This document shows, piece by piece, positions 28,686 through 37,577 of a DNA stretch of 64,000 nucleotides. Under the pieces are notes generated by a model. It searched no databases. It was not told where the DNA came from and worked only from the letters and a program-made list of their open reading frames with translations. Source of the DNA: Paenibacillus sp. DCT19 (GTDB lineage: Bacteria > Bacillota > Bacilli > Paenibacillales > Paenibacillaceae); NCBI RefSeq assembly GCF_003268635.1, contig NZ_CP029639.1:1623501-1687500 (forward strand), given 5' to 3'. The position numbers and the translations under genes are program-made. Each line of letters starts with the position of its first letter. The first letter of the stretch is position 1.

Positions 28686-29561
28686 ATGAATACCCAGCTA
28701 GATGTATTGCCTACAGCAAAACTAAGAATTGCGTTGGCACAATGTTCTGCGGTTGATGGGGACATACAGGAAAACGTTAATCGAGCTTATGAGATGATTG
28801 AAGAAGCTGGGGAAAAGCGTGCAGATCTTATTATGTTTCCAGAAAAATTTCTAACGGGATATGTCCCGGAAATCGTACAATCCAATCTCTCTGACAATAC
28901 GCTGTGTATAAATGACGTAAGGATTGAAAAGCTGCGTCAAGCATGCAAAACATATGGAATTTGGGCGATTATTGGAACGCCTGTTAGAAGAGGAGAGGAA
29001 GTTTACATATCCTCCATCATTATAGATTCGCATGGAAACGAAGTGGGCGTTTACGATAAGTCGCATTTATTTCAAACGGAGAAGAGCATGTTTTCCACCA
29101 ATAATGAGCAGGTCATCATTGATATCAAAGGCTGGAATATTGGCATGGCCATTTGTTATGATGCTGGCTTCCCTGAACATTCGCGTCGTTTAGCACAGCA
29201 TGGCTGTCATTTGTATATGGGTAGCTCTCTCTTTAGCAAAGGAATGGGATACAAGGAGTCACGCGTATGGTTTCCTGCCCGAGCACTAGATAACACCATA
29301 TTTACTGCGATGTGTAATCATGTTGGTAGAACCGGAGTGTGGGATACGTGCGGACATAGCGGCGTCTGGAATCCATTAGGGGATATTATCGTTGATGGCT
29401 CGCCAGACCAAGCTGAATTGTTGATCGCTGATTTAGATCCTGCGCTTCTTAAACAAGCCAGAGATGGTGAGATGATGCTTGCAGATTCTCTTGAGTTAGA
29501 TCAACAACCGTATTCGCTCCAAACGATTAAGGGCGAACTGGATCGAGATGCCGATACGTGA
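28686..29561 (+). CDS. Carbon-nitrogen hydrolase (nitrilase superfamily)
   Basis: Amidase of the CN-hydrolase fold; substrate unknown. The Glu-Lys-Cys catalytic triad is visible: FPEKFLTGY (Glu), VYDKSHLF (Lys) and GMAICYDAGFPEH (Cys). About 291 aa, close to single-domain family members. The start is uncertain among ATG 28677, GTG 28683 and ATG 28686; the last has the best distance from GGAGGG. The 3' end overlaps the convergent DUF3139 gene by 35 bp, so the last dozen residues are encoded opposite it. Confidence 0.88.
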   Translation: MNTQLDVLPTAKLRIALAQCSAVDGDIQENVNRAYEMIEEAGEKRADLIMFPEKFLTGYVPEIVQSNLSDNTLCINDVRIEKLRQACKTYGIWAIIGTPVRRGEEVYISSIIIDSHGNEVGVYDKSHLFQTEKSMFSTNNEQVIIDIKGWNIGMAICYDAGFPEHSRRLAQHGCHLYMGSSLFSKGMGYKESRVWFPARALDNTIFTAMCNHVGRTGVWDTCGHSGVWNPLGDIIVDGSPDQAELLIADLDPALLKQARDGEMMLADSLELDQQPYSLQTIKGELDRDADT

Positions 29562-29862
29562 AATTCGGGTCTACGCCTTTTACAGGTGCGCTGCTATATT
29601 GATAAATTTGTCCGTTCTCCTCTTTGTAGAAGTAATGAGCAAGAGGCTCATCCTTGAAAATAACTTCTGTGCTGACGAGTGGTGCTTTACCGAAATGGGT
29701 ATCGATTTGTTGAATATCTTCGTGACCATATTCTTTGGACGAGAGTAAATACGCTTCAACTTTAAGTTCCATTGTTCGTTGGAAATTCCAAAGGTACAGA
29801 GAGACAAGCGCTACTAATGTGATAAGTAGGAACAGAACGAGTTTCGGTTTGCTAATATTCAT
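29527..29862 (-). CDS. DUF3139-like small secreted or membrane protein
   Basis: A 111-residue protein with an N-terminal membrane anchor (LVLFLLITLVALVSLYLW). A short extracytoplasmic domain contains VEAYLLSSKEYGHEDI, VIFKDEPLAHYFY and a C-terminal DPNFTYRHLDP. These features match the small DUF3139 family of Bacillota; function unknown. It is convergent with the nitrilase gene and overlaps it by 35 bp. The ATG follows AAGGAGATG. Confidence 0.7.
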   Translation of the reverse strand: MNISKPKLVLFLLITLVALVSLYLWNFQRTMELKVEAYLLSSKEYGHEDIQQIDTHFGKAPLVSTEVIFKDEPLAHYFYKEENGQIYQYSSAPVKGVDPNFTYRHLDPVRP

Positions 29863-29932
29863 CGACTCATCTCCTTAGAATCCATCATATATGAGAACGG
29901 ACTAATGCTACATATAAAATAAGCTTCTTATA

Positions 29933-29983
29933 CACGAAAGAGCCCGAGCTGCACTTCAGTGCAATCTGGGCTCTTTCGTGATG
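29933..29983. terminator. Strong hairpin terminator between two minus-strand genes
   Basis: CACGAAAGAGCCC and GGGCTCTTTCGTG are perfect 13-bp arms around a 22-nt loop. It lies between the HAD phosphatase gene and the DUF3139 gene, both on the minus strand, and is expected to end the phosphatase transcript. Confidence 0.7.
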
Positions 29984-30030
29984 TCATAATCAAACTTTAA
30001 TATAGCTTCGCTTGGACAGTAGCGTGTCCA

Positions 30031-30834
30031 TTACTCCGCATTCAGTACAAATTTCTCGATAACCTGCTTCACACCATCTTCGTTATTGCTAAGTGTGATG
30101 TAGTCTGCGATCTCTTTCAATGCTGGAATGGCATTACCCATCGCCACACCAAGACCGGCAGCTTCAAGCATCTCATGGTCATTCCAGGAATCACCGATGG
30201 CGATGCATTCAGACAACTCAACGCCGAAATGATCAGCAAGGAAAGTGAGGGCATGTCCTTTTGTTCCTTCACGGTGCATAATTTCAAGGAAGTAAGGCTT
30301 CGATTTCGTAATATGCACTTCAGGTCCAAGCAGCTCGCGCAGGTCAACCGCTACCTTATCCAGATAATCTGGCTCGTCGATAATAAGCAGTTTTGGTGTT
30401 TGTTGCTCAATCACTTTGATGAAATCAGATTCAATATAGTATTGTGTGCCGTTCAATTTCGCGTAATCACGCAATTTGTCATTCTCTTCACGGGCATACA
30501 ATTTGTCGTCAATATACGTTTGCAGGTGAAGGTTGTGCTCCAAGCAGTAGTCATACAATTTGCGGGAAGCTTCCTGTGGAACATAGCGCTCATACAGAAC
30601 GTTCTCGTCTAGCAAGTTTTTCACCAAAGCTCCTTGGTACGTAATGATCGGCACGTTCAGTTTCGTTTGGCGAGCAAGTGCCTGTGCAGAAGCGTAAGCA
30701 CGACCAGTTGCCAGTGTAACTACAGCACCGTGTGCAACGGCTTGCTCCAGAGCAGCTTGGGTTGCAGGTGTTACTTCTTTGTTGTCGTTAATGAGTGTGT
30801 CATCAATGTCGATTGCGATTAGTTTGTAAGTCAT
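30031..30834 (-). CDS. Cof-type HAD-IIB phosphatase
   Basis: Sugar-phosphate or cofactor phosphatase of the haloacid dehalogenase superfamily. Motif I is AIDIDDTLINDNKE, motif II lies in VTLATGRAY, motif III is the Lys in REGTKGHAL, and motif IV is IGDSWNDHEML. A C2b cap lies between motifs II and III. The 267-residue length is normal for Cof/YidA-like proteins. Substrates of this family are broad and not predictable. The ATG follows AGGAGAGA. An R1 repeat lies 30 bp upstream of the start. Confidence 0.92.
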   Translation of the reverse strand: MTYKLIAIDIDDTLINDNKEVTPATQAALEQAVAHGAVVTLATGRAYASAQALARQTKLNVPIITYQGALVKNLLDENVLYERYVPQEASRKLYDYCLEHNLHLQTYIDDKLYAREENDKLRDYAKLNGTQYYIESDFIKVIEQQTPKLLIIDEPDYLDKVAVDLRELLGPEVHITKSKPYFLEIMHREGTKGHALTFLADHFGVELSECIAIGDSWNDHEMLEAAGLGVAMGNAIPALKEIADYITLSNNEDGVKQVIEKFVLNAE

Positions 30835-30864
30835 GTCGTTTCTCTCCTTTATTTATCTGTGTAT

Positions 30865-31084
30865 GTTCAACTAAAGAATGTTTATACTGGCCACTCCGAT
30901 GACAGAACAACCTTCCGATCGCTGTTATCCCCAGATTTTTTTTGAATTCCTTTCTTAAAAGGGAAATCCGGGGATAGCGTATGCTTCCGATGCAGCTTTC
31001 TTGCAGAAAGCTTTCAGGCGAGCGCTTAGCTTCTTCACGTTATTTCTGTCCTCTCCGTTATCGCATAAAAAAGTTTAGTTGAAC
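30865..31084 (-). repeat. R1 inverted-repeat element, copy C
   Basis: About 220 bp, in reverse orientation to copies A and B. The terminal inverted repeats are best preserved here: GTTCAACTAAA at the left and TTTAGTTGAAC at the right. The internal motifs CCTTCCGATCGCTGTTATCC and GTTATTTCTGTCCTCTCCG match the other copies. A roughly 45-bp extra segment near 30980-31025 (with TTTCTTGCAGAAAG, itself a small hairpin) accounts for the greater length. Confidence 0.75.
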
Positions 31085-31114
31085 TTATGTGTATCGTGTA
31101 GCAAGAACGAAAGT

Positions 31115-32116
31115 CTATTCTTCCAGGAAAATAAGGCCAATAAAGTCCTCCAGCTCCAGGTTGCCGAAGTAATGCTTCACATCCAAATCTTGCAGTGCTG
31201 TGCGCACCTCGGACTCTTCGTAACGTTTGCCACGCAGCATATCCTCGATATCGGCTACATCACCCACACCGAAGAAGTCACCGAAGATTTTCAGATCTTC
31301 AATCCGTCCATCCTTAATGTTCATTCGTAGATCAATGATACCGACAGGGAATTTACGTGTGTGCTTCACATTGCTCTCTGGAGACAACCCGTAGTTCCAA
31401 TCCCAGTTGCTGTAACGCTCCGCAGAGATTTCCTTGATCTTGTCCCAATCTTTCTCAGTGAGTTCGTATTGAGGCACATCTTGTGGCTCCATACGGAAGA
31501 TGTGCCGGAGCAACTCATCTCGGAATTGTTCAATGGTCATATTGCTGTCCATCAGTTCACGAATGTTAGCAACGCGGCTGCGCACGGATTTGGTGCTTTT
31601 GGATTTGAATTTCTCAGGATTCACGTTCAGTGATGCTTGTACATGATCCAGGTTAAGATCAAACATCAATGTACCATGGCTGAACATGCGACCACGTGTG
31701 GAGAACTGGGCATTACCCGAAATTTTCTTTTCTCCCACTTGAAGATCGTTCCGCCCAGTCAATTCGGCATTGACTCCAAGCTCTTGCAAGGCTTCAACGA
31801 CAGGTTGAGTGAATTTGCGGAAATTGTGGAAGGACTGACCGTCATCCCTCGTAATGAAGCTGAAATTGAGGTTGCCCAGATCGTGGTAGACTGCACCACC
31901 TCCGGATAAACGGCGTACGACCTGAACTCCATTATCCTGAACATATTCAATATTAATCTCTTCAATGGTGTTCTGGTGCTTACCAATAATAATGGATGGG
32001 CGGTTGATGTAGAACAGCAGGTAGCTGTCATCCATCGGCAGATGCTTCAGAATGTATTCCTCGATGGCGAGGTTTACGGAAGGATCTGTGATGCCCTGGT
32101 TATCAACAAACAACAT
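31115..32116 (-). CDS. lplA: Lipoate-protein ligase
   Basis: Activates free lipoate with ATP and attaches it to E2 and H-protein domains. The 333 residues include the catalytic core (about 1-240) with RPSIIIGKHQNTIEEIN, VRRLSGGGAVYHDLGNLNFS, GRNDLQVGEKKISGNAQ and the lysine of the last motif. A C-terminal accessory domain (about 250-330) completes the bidomain LplA form. The start at 32116 (MLFVDNQG) follows GGAGGA by 7 nt. It is not clustered with dehydrogenase genes. Confidence 0.93.
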   Translation of the reverse strand: MLFVDNQGITDPSVNLAIEEYILKHLPMDDSYLLFYINRPSIIIGKHQNTIEEINIEYVQDNGVQVVRRLSGGGAVYHDLGNLNFSFITRDDGQSFHNFRKFTQPVVEALQELGVNAELTGRNDLQVGEKKISGNAQFSTRGRMFSHGTLMFDLNLDHVQASLNVNPEKFKSKSTKSVRSRVANIRELMDSNMTIEQFRDELLRHIFRMEPQDVPQYELTEKDWDKIKEISAERYSNWDWNYGLSPESNVKHTRKFPVGIIDLRMNIKDGRIEDLKIFGDFFGVGDVADIEDMLRGKRYEESEVRTALQDLDVKHYFGNLELEDFIGLIFLEE

Positions 32117-32303
32117 GGTCATTCCTCCATTAATGTATGTGAGGGATAATAATCCCTTATGTAGTGTTTGATTCGTAGAAATTAGATTCATCGAACTGAC
32201 GTTCATGAAACTGAAATTCCTTCTCTATTGTAAACGAATTGCCCTAATGACACAAAGAAATTAGACAAGTCTACGATTTCAGCCAAGCATAGACAAAACA
32301 AGA

Positions 32304-32333
32304 TTGACCCCAACCTGTGATCGACTCCATAAT
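32304..32333 (+). promoter_or_regulatory. Candidate promoter of the cobD block
   Basis: TTGACC, 18 bp, CATAAT, just upstream of cobD. No cobalamin riboswitch lies between this promoter and cobD. Confidence 0.45.
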
Positions 32334-32365
32334 AAAATGGACATGCAGAAAGGATGACGGACAGA

Positions 32366-33547
32366 ATGACCGGTATGATCGAAGTATTCGGACATGGTGG
32401 TGATGTGGAGACGGCGGCCACCCGTTTCGGGGGCAATCCGGCTGATTTTCTCGATTTTAGTGCAAACATCAACCCGATGGGGCCACCTCAGAACGTTTTA
32501 CATGCATTGGAACATGGCTTACAAACCATCTTGCGTTACCCTGATCCAGGACACAGAGCCTTTAAAGCACGACTTAGCGAGTATCTTGACGTACAGCCTG
32601 ATCAAATCTCTGTTGGAAACGGCGCAGCGGAGAGTATGGCATTGATCCTACTGGCTCTTGCACCACGAACTGTAGGTACGGTGGAGCCTGGCTTTTCGGA
32701 GTATAGTGCACTATCTAGGCAATTTGGAGCTGAGGTTCTTCATGTGTATGGACGTGAAGAGTTGGACTGGCGAGCAGAGGTAATGGATATCGAGAGGCTA
32801 ATGGATCAAGTGGATCTGTTATTTCTAGGGCAGCCCAACAATCCTAACGGAGTTCAATATCCTGTAGAGGTGCTTCATCATTTGGCTCGCTCAGCAGAAA
32901 GAACGGGCACGATCCTAGTGATTGATGAAGCGTTCATGGACTTTATTCCAGAAGCTCGGCGGCAGTCCCTTGCACCTCGATTAAGTGATTACCCGCAGGT
33001 TATGATCATCCGTTCGATGACGAAGTTTTACGCGATTCCGGGACTGCGTCTAGGTTATGCGATGGCACGACCTGAACTAATACAAGCCATGACTGCGAAG
33101 CAAGTCACTTGGAGTGTTAACGGGCTGGCGCTGATTGCGGGGGAAGCCTGCCTCCGTGATGGGGAGAGCTTTGAACAGGAAACGCTGGCTTATGTTTCTC
33201 GTGAACGGAACCTATTGACTGAGGGGCTGGAGGCATGTGGTTGTCAGGTGACGCGCGGAGAAGCTAACTTTATATTGGCTCGTTTGCCGGAACCATGGTC
33301 AGCAGCCTCTATGCAGACTGCACTAGGAGAGCGGGGGATTCTCATTCGGAGCTGTGCCATGTATCCTGGGCTTGGCGAACGACATGTTCGGTTTGCGGTG
33401 AAGGATGCGGATGCCAATGGGCGTTTACTGAGCGTGATGCAAAGTGTGATTGCTCAGAGTAATCCTCAACATATCTCTCAGAGTCAATTTCAGGACACTC
33501 CTCACGTAAAGGAAGGTGGCTCGAACGATGACCTTACCGTTTCTTGA
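32366..33547 (+). CDS. cobD: L-threonine-O-3-phosphate decarboxylase (CobD)
   Basis: PLP enzyme that makes (R)-1-amino-2-propanol phosphate, the linker of the cobalamin nucleotide loop. It is HisC-like: VEVFGHGGDVETAA-type N-terminus, DFSANINPMGPP, GQPNNPNGVQYP, VIDEAFMDF and the PLP lysine in IRSMTKFYAIPGLRLGY. About 393 aa, with a C-terminal tail of some 30 residues beyond the usual end. The start is ambiguous: ATG 32354 is too close to AAAGGA, so 32366 is used. It leads the block cobD-cbiZ-cbiB-cobC and overlaps cbiZ. Confidence 0.85.
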   Translation: MTGMIEVFGHGGDVETAATRFGGNPADFLDFSANINPMGPPQNVLHALEHGLQTILRYPDPGHRAFKARLSEYLDVQPDQISVGNGAAESMALILLALAPRTVGTVEPGFSEYSALSRQFGAEVLHVYGREELDWRAEVMDIERLMDQVDLLFLGQPNNPNGVQYPVEVLHHLARSAERTGTILVIDEAFMDFIPEARRQSLAPRLSDYPQVMIIRSMTKFYAIPGLRLGYAMARPELIQAMTAKQVTWSVNGLALIAGEACLRDGESFEQETLAYVSRERNLLTEGLEACGCQVTRGEANFILARLPEPWSAASMQTALGERGILIRSCAMYPGLGERHVRFAVKDADANGRLLSVMQSVIAQSNPQHISQSQFQDTPHVKEGGSNDDLTVS

Positions 33548-34343
33548 AGAAGAGTTGAAGGGGAGACAAACCTATCGTTATCCTGGTGAATATGCTTCTT
33601 CTGTATGGCCGGGATTGACAATTAGCGCACAAGAACGCCATGTAAAAGCATGCATTCCCTCTGTAGCTACTGCGATCTCCAGTGCAGTTTACGGCGGGGG
33701 CATGGTTGAACTGGATCGTATATTTAATATTTATGTAGATAAGCATTATCGCTGTGATGATCCTCCGCGCGATATACAGCGACTACTCCGTGAGTGGAAG
33801 GAACGAGAGGATGTGTGTACCGGTCTGCTGACAGCCGTGCGTCTGGAACATACGTCGATTCAAGAGTACGCGAGCCCCGACTTTGGGCTTCTATGCTGTA
33901 CGACGGCAGGGGTATCGAATGCTGCACGCGCCGGTTCAGCAAGAGTGGTATTTGATGCGATGGGGAACCGAACGGATGCTGTCCAGAAACTGGATGGAGC
34001 GTACACACCCGGTACCATTAATATGATGTTGTGGTATAACGGTCGTTTGACGAATGGAGCCATGGTGAATGCGATTCAGACTGCAGTAGAAGCGAAAGCT
34101 GCTGCTCTGGCTGATGCTGGTGTGAGCGATTCCGAGAATGGTCTAACGGCTACTGGAACCACCACAGATGCGATCGTGCTCGCGGTGAGTCAGGATCAGC
34201 AGAAACCGCTTTTGACTTATGCAGGAACGGCCACCGTTCTAGGGTCGGTCATTGGCAGACTTGTCTATGATACGATTACGGAAAGTCTGCAGGCCGGGCG
34301 CTGGTGCAATGTGGCGGGAGGAACAACAAAAAATGATACTTGA
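33528..34343 (+). CDS. cbiZ: Adenosylcobinamide amidohydrolase (CbiZ)
   Basis: Removes the aminopropanol side chain of adenosylcobinamide to give adenosylcobyric acid, a corrinoid salvage step. The protein contains ISSAVYGGGMVELDRIFN, LLTAVRLEHTSIQEY, CTTAGVSNAARAG, TINMMLWYNGRLTNGAMVNA and ATGTTTDAIVLA, all CbiZ features as I know them. About 271 aa. The start at 33528 lies in the 3' end of cobD after AAGGAAGGTGG. Its product is the substrate of the next gene, cbiB. Confidence 0.87.
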   Translation: MTLPFLEEELKGRQTYRYPGEYASSVWPGLTISAQERHVKACIPSVATAISSAVYGGGMVELDRIFNIYVDKHYRCDDPPRDIQRLLREWKEREDVCTGLLTAVRLEHTSIQEYASPDFGLLCCTTAGVSNAARAGSARVVFDAMGNRTDAVQKLDGAYTPGTINMMLWYNGRLTNGAMVNAIQTAVEAKAAALADAGVSDSENGLTATGTTTDAIVLAVSQDQQKPLLTYAGTATVLGSVIGRLVYDTITESLQAGRWCNVAGGTTKNDT

Positions 34344-35357
34344 ATTGAATCAATGGTTTTCTTCGTCATTCTGGATCGGGATGACAGGGGCTTGGATTAT
34401 CATCGCAGCATACATATTAGATCGTTGTATCGGAGATCCGAGATGGATACCTCATCCAGTCATCGGTATGGGGAAAGCCATTTCTGCACTGGAGCGAACC
34501 ATACGATCTCGTGTGACTTCCAATCAAGGGCTCAAAAAAGCGGGAATCTGGTTTCCGATCCTGATTGCAGGGGTTCTTTTGCCGTGACTTGGGGACTGAT
34601 CTATCTCCTTGCACTTATTCATCCAGTGGTTGCGGTGATCGCTGAGGTCATATTGATTGCGACAACGATTGCTTCCAAAGGATTAAAGGACGCAGGGATG
34701 GACGTATATCGTCATCTCATTCAGGGAGATTTTCCCGCTGCGAGGCGTGCTCTTGGTATGATTGTAGGACGTGATACAGCGCATCTAGATGAACCTGAGA
34801 TCGTAAGGGGAACGGTGGAGACGGTAGCTGAGAATATTGTGGATGCAATCGTATCTCCTTTGTTCTACGCCCTTATTGGCGGCGCGCCGCTTGCAATGGC
34901 ATATCGAGCCGTCAATACACTGGATTCCATGGTCGGTTACAAAAACGATAAATATCTACATCTCGGCTGGGCATCCGCCCGTTTGGATGATTGGGCTAAC
35001 TGGATTCCAGCTCGAATCACGGCTCTATTATTGATTAGCGGAGCATGGATCATGAAGCTAGATGCAAGAAGAGCAGCACAGATGGTATCCCGAGATGCCA
35101 GATTGCATCCGAGCCCGAATAGCGGCTTTCCCGAGTCTGCCGTTGCAGGTGCGCTGGGGATCAGACTGGGTGGGCATAACGTGTATCATGGTGTCTCGTC
35201 TTTTCGTGCATATATGGGAGAACCGACTCGCTCAATGGGAGCAGAGGATATCGTGCGAACGACCCGTCTCATGTTCTGGTCGGCAGGTTCCTTTGTAGTA
35301 CTATGTGTACTCATTACACTTGTCGTCTGGTTGGCTGGAGGTACACTATTATGGTGA
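34333..35357 (+). pseudogene. cbiB: Adenosylcobinamide-phosphate synthase CbiB, frameshifted
   Basis: Membrane enzyme that amidates cobyric acid with aminopropanol (phosphate). Conserved CbiB motifs run through two frames: LDRCIGDPRWIPHPVIGMG in the first, then ENIVDAIVSPLFYALIGG, VNTLDSMVGYKNDKYLHLG and HPSPNSGFPESAVAGALGI in the second. The break is at the GGGG run at 34570-34573. One extra G gives AGGSFAVTWGL and an intact 341-residue protein. The start overlaps the cbiZ end, and GGGAGGAAC precedes it. The gene is otherwise undamaged, so it is probably functional in the organism. Confidence 0.88.
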
Positions 35358-35995
35358 TTACGAATCTAGAAAATGCCCCACTTTCGCGTGATCTTATTTT
35401 TATCCGTCATGGTACAACGTTGTGGAATCAGGAAAAAAGATATCTTGGGCATACGGATATCGGTCTCCTGCCTGAAGCGAAGCAAGAGCTTGCTCCGCTC
35501 AGTGAGCAGCTTCAGAGCCTTTGTTGGAGCAAGCTCTACTCCAGTGACTTACTGCGCTGTCAGCAGACCCTCACAAGCGTCACTCCCTTGCAGCGAGAAC
35601 AAGTACATTTGGATGCGCGACTCAGAGAGATTGATTTTGGGGAGTGGGAAGGGAAGACGTATGATCAGCTCCAACATATTCAACAATATCGAGACTGGAT
35701 TGATGATCCACAGAACGTGACACCACCTAAAGGGGAGTCATGGCAGGCGTTTACAGCAAGAATTGATTCTTTTCTGGATACTTGCTTGTTGCACGATGTC
35801 TTGTCTGAACCAGTAACGGTTGATGTACCTCAGGTTGGTATCGTTACACATGGCGGTGTGATCCGATATGTGATATCTCGCCTAATCCCTGATCTGACCT
35901 TCTGGGATACGCAGGTTATTCCAGGGCAAGCCATAAAGGTCAGACTGGATTACGGGCCAAGCGGTTGGGTAGGAAGCCGGGTGGCTTTTCCTTGA
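35351..35995 (+). CDS. cobC: Histidine phosphatase, probable alpha-ribazole phosphatase
   Basis: Phosphoglycerate-mutase-like histidine phosphatase. The nucleophile motif is LIFIRHGTTLWNQ, then SDLLRCQQT, the acid EIDFGEWEGKTYDQL and the second histidine in GIVTHGGVIRYV. Located directly after cbiB and before the btu/cob operon, it most likely dephosphorylates alpha-ribazole phosphate or cobalamin phosphate, the role of CobC. The ATG at 35351 overlaps the cbiB end by 7 bp and follows GGAGGT. Confidence 0.82.
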   Translation: MVITNLENAPLSRDLIFIRHGTTLWNQEKRYLGHTDIGLLPEAKQELAPLSEQLQSLCWSKLYSSDLLRCQQTLTSVTPLQREQVHLDARLREIDFGEWEGKTYDQLQHIQQYRDWIDDPQNVTPPKGESWQAFTARIDSFLDTCLLHDVLSEPVTVDVPQVGIVTHGGVIRYVISRLIPDLTFWDTQVIPGQAIKVRLDYGPSGWVGSRVAFP

Positions 35996-36001
35996 ATCAG
36001 C

Positions 36002-36030
36002 TTGTAAGGTTGTACAATTTAACCTATAAT
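36002..36030 (+). promoter_or_regulatory. Promoter of the riboswitch-btu-cob transcript
   Basis: TTGTAA, 17 bp, TATAAT, about 140 bp before the cobalamin riboswitch. Confidence 0.6.
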
Positions 36031-36169
36031 CACAACAGACGTGTGACCATGCGTAGGAGGCTGTTGGGTCTAATCAAGGATTAGGCGTTCAGCCATACGT
36101 ATGCGGCTAAGATGCTCACATGAATGGTTATATCATAAGCGACCAAGGGTTTCGTTTGTAATGAGTTGT

Positions 36170-36312
36170 CATGGTTATGTGTGTTTAGGCCATGTGCGCA
36201 AACGGATGAAATAGGGAAGCTGGTGTAAATCCGGCACGGTCCCGCCACTGTGAATCAGGAATAATCCTGTAAGTCAGGTTACCTGCCCTGGACGTATAGA
36301 CCGGTGTTCCTT
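36170..36312 (+). ncRNA. Cobalamin riboswitch
   Basis: Contains the B12-box core: GGAAGCTGGTGTAAATCCGG, then CACGGTCCCGCCACTGT, then AAGTCAGG and ACCTGCCC. It lies upstream of btuF, with a terminator hairpin about 90 nt downstream. This layout predicts that the btuFCD-cobTUS transcript ends early when adenosylcobalamin is abundant. The exact 5' end is approximate. Confidence 0.93.
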
Positions 36313-36400
36313 CGAGGAAAGGACAGCGTTTCGGGCAGTGTTCTGTTATGAACAGCGCAGGTGATTCATCATGCGTAGAGCACGCCATATGCGAGACGTT

Positions 36401-36436
36401 ATCCCTGATCCTGCTGTAAGGATTGGGGATTTTTAT
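36401..36436 (+). terminator. Riboswitch-associated terminator
   Basis: ATCCCTGATCCT pairs with AGGATTGGGGAT around GCTGTA, followed by TTTTA. It is the probable expression platform of the cobalamin riboswitch. Confidence 0.75.
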
Positions 36437-36569
36437 TGTTCCTATTGGGTTCTTCACTCTCCGATAATGTGTAAATGTTGAAGTTCAACCTTACACAGGA
36501 ACACCAAGACATGGGCAGTTAGAGTTTGAGCACGACACAGGATCAATAGAACAGATAGAGAAGGGGAGA

Positions 36570-37577
36570 ATGAACACAATGAATATTAAGAACTGGAAAA
36601 GCGTAGCGTCCCTGCTTAGTGCAGCGGCACTAGCACTGGCTTTGGCTGGATGTGGCAATGCAACAACGAATGAGGGGTCAGGAGCATCACAGCAACCTGC
36701 ACAGGAGCAGAGTCAAGAACAGACAACAACGGATCTCAAGACACAATATCCACTTACCGTTACAGATGCAACGGGTGAAACGTTCACGTTTGAAAAGGCA
36801 CCAGCCAAAATTGTATCTGTATCTCCAGCGGAGACAGAGTCGTTGTTCGCTCTTGGATTGGACGAGCAAATTGTAGGTGTATCTGATTTTGATGATTACC
36901 CTGAAGCAGCTACAACGAAGCCCAAAATGGGCGGTGTATCTAAACCGAATGAAGAGTCCATCATTGCAGCGGATGCAGACATCGTATTCACAGGTATTTC
37001 CATGAATGAAGAAGCGGTGAAGAAATTCCGTGACCTGGGGATTGTTATTTTCAAGACTGATCCAAAATCAGTAGATGATGTGGCGAAAAACATTGAAACA
37101 TTTGGTCAAATTACGGATACACAGGAAAAGGCCCAAGAGATCATCGCGAAGATGAAGCAAGATGTAACAGATGTTACTGAAGCGGTGAAGGCAGTTAAAC
37201 CGGAAGAGAAGAAGAACGTATATGTTGAATTTTCCCCAGGCTGGACGGTGGGTAAAGGTGAGTTCATGGATGAGCTGATCACACTTGCTGGAGGAAACAA
37301 CGTTGCTTCTGATTTGCAAGGCTGGAACGAAATTAATGAAGAAAATATCATTGCTGCGAACCCGGATGTAATTCTGTATGCCAATGATGTCATTGATGAG
37401 AATTCCAAAACACTGGATCAAATTATCAAAGCTCGTAGCGGCTGGGATCAGATTACTGCGGTAAAAGACGATGCGGTTATCGGTCTAGATGCCAACCTAC
37501 TTAGCCGTCCAGGACCACGGGTAACCGAAGGTCTGAAAGCCGTAGCTAAAGCGATCTACCCTGATCTGTTCCAATGA
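36570..37577 (+). CDS. btuF: Corrinoid-binding lipoprotein BtuF
   Basis: Substrate-binding protein for vitamin B12 or cobinamide import. A lipoprotein signal ends LALAGC (Cys about residue 28). After a Gln/Thr-rich linker the periplasmic-binding type III fold begins (YPLTVTDATGETFTFEKAPA, IVSVSPAETESLFALGL, and GGVSKPNEESIIAADADIVF). A second ATG at 36579 is equally possible from its distance to AAGGGGA. It leads the riboswitch-controlled operon, and its stop overlaps btuC (ATGA). Substrate assignment rests on the riboswitch and cob neighbours. Confidence 0.9.
   Translation: MNTMNIKNWKSVASLLSAAALALALAGCGNATTNEGSGASQQPAQEQSQEQTTTDLKTQYPLTVTDATGETFTFEKAPAKIVSVSPAETESLFALGLDEQIVGVSDFDDYPEAATTKPKMGGVSKPNEESIIAADADIVFTGISMNEEAVKKFRDLGIVIFKTDPKSVDDVAKNIETFGQITDTQEKAQEIIAKMKQDVTDVTEAVKAVKPEEKKNVYVEFSPGWTVGKGEFMDELITLAGGNNVASDLQGWNEINEENIIAANPDVILYANDVIDENSKTLDQIIKARSGWDQITAVKDDAVIGLDANLLSRPGPRVTEGLKAVAKAIYPDLFQ

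Noticed and set aside
36185..36457. Minus-strand open frame across the cobalamin riboswitch
   Set aside because: It is the complement of a structured RNA, and the protein composition is not natural.
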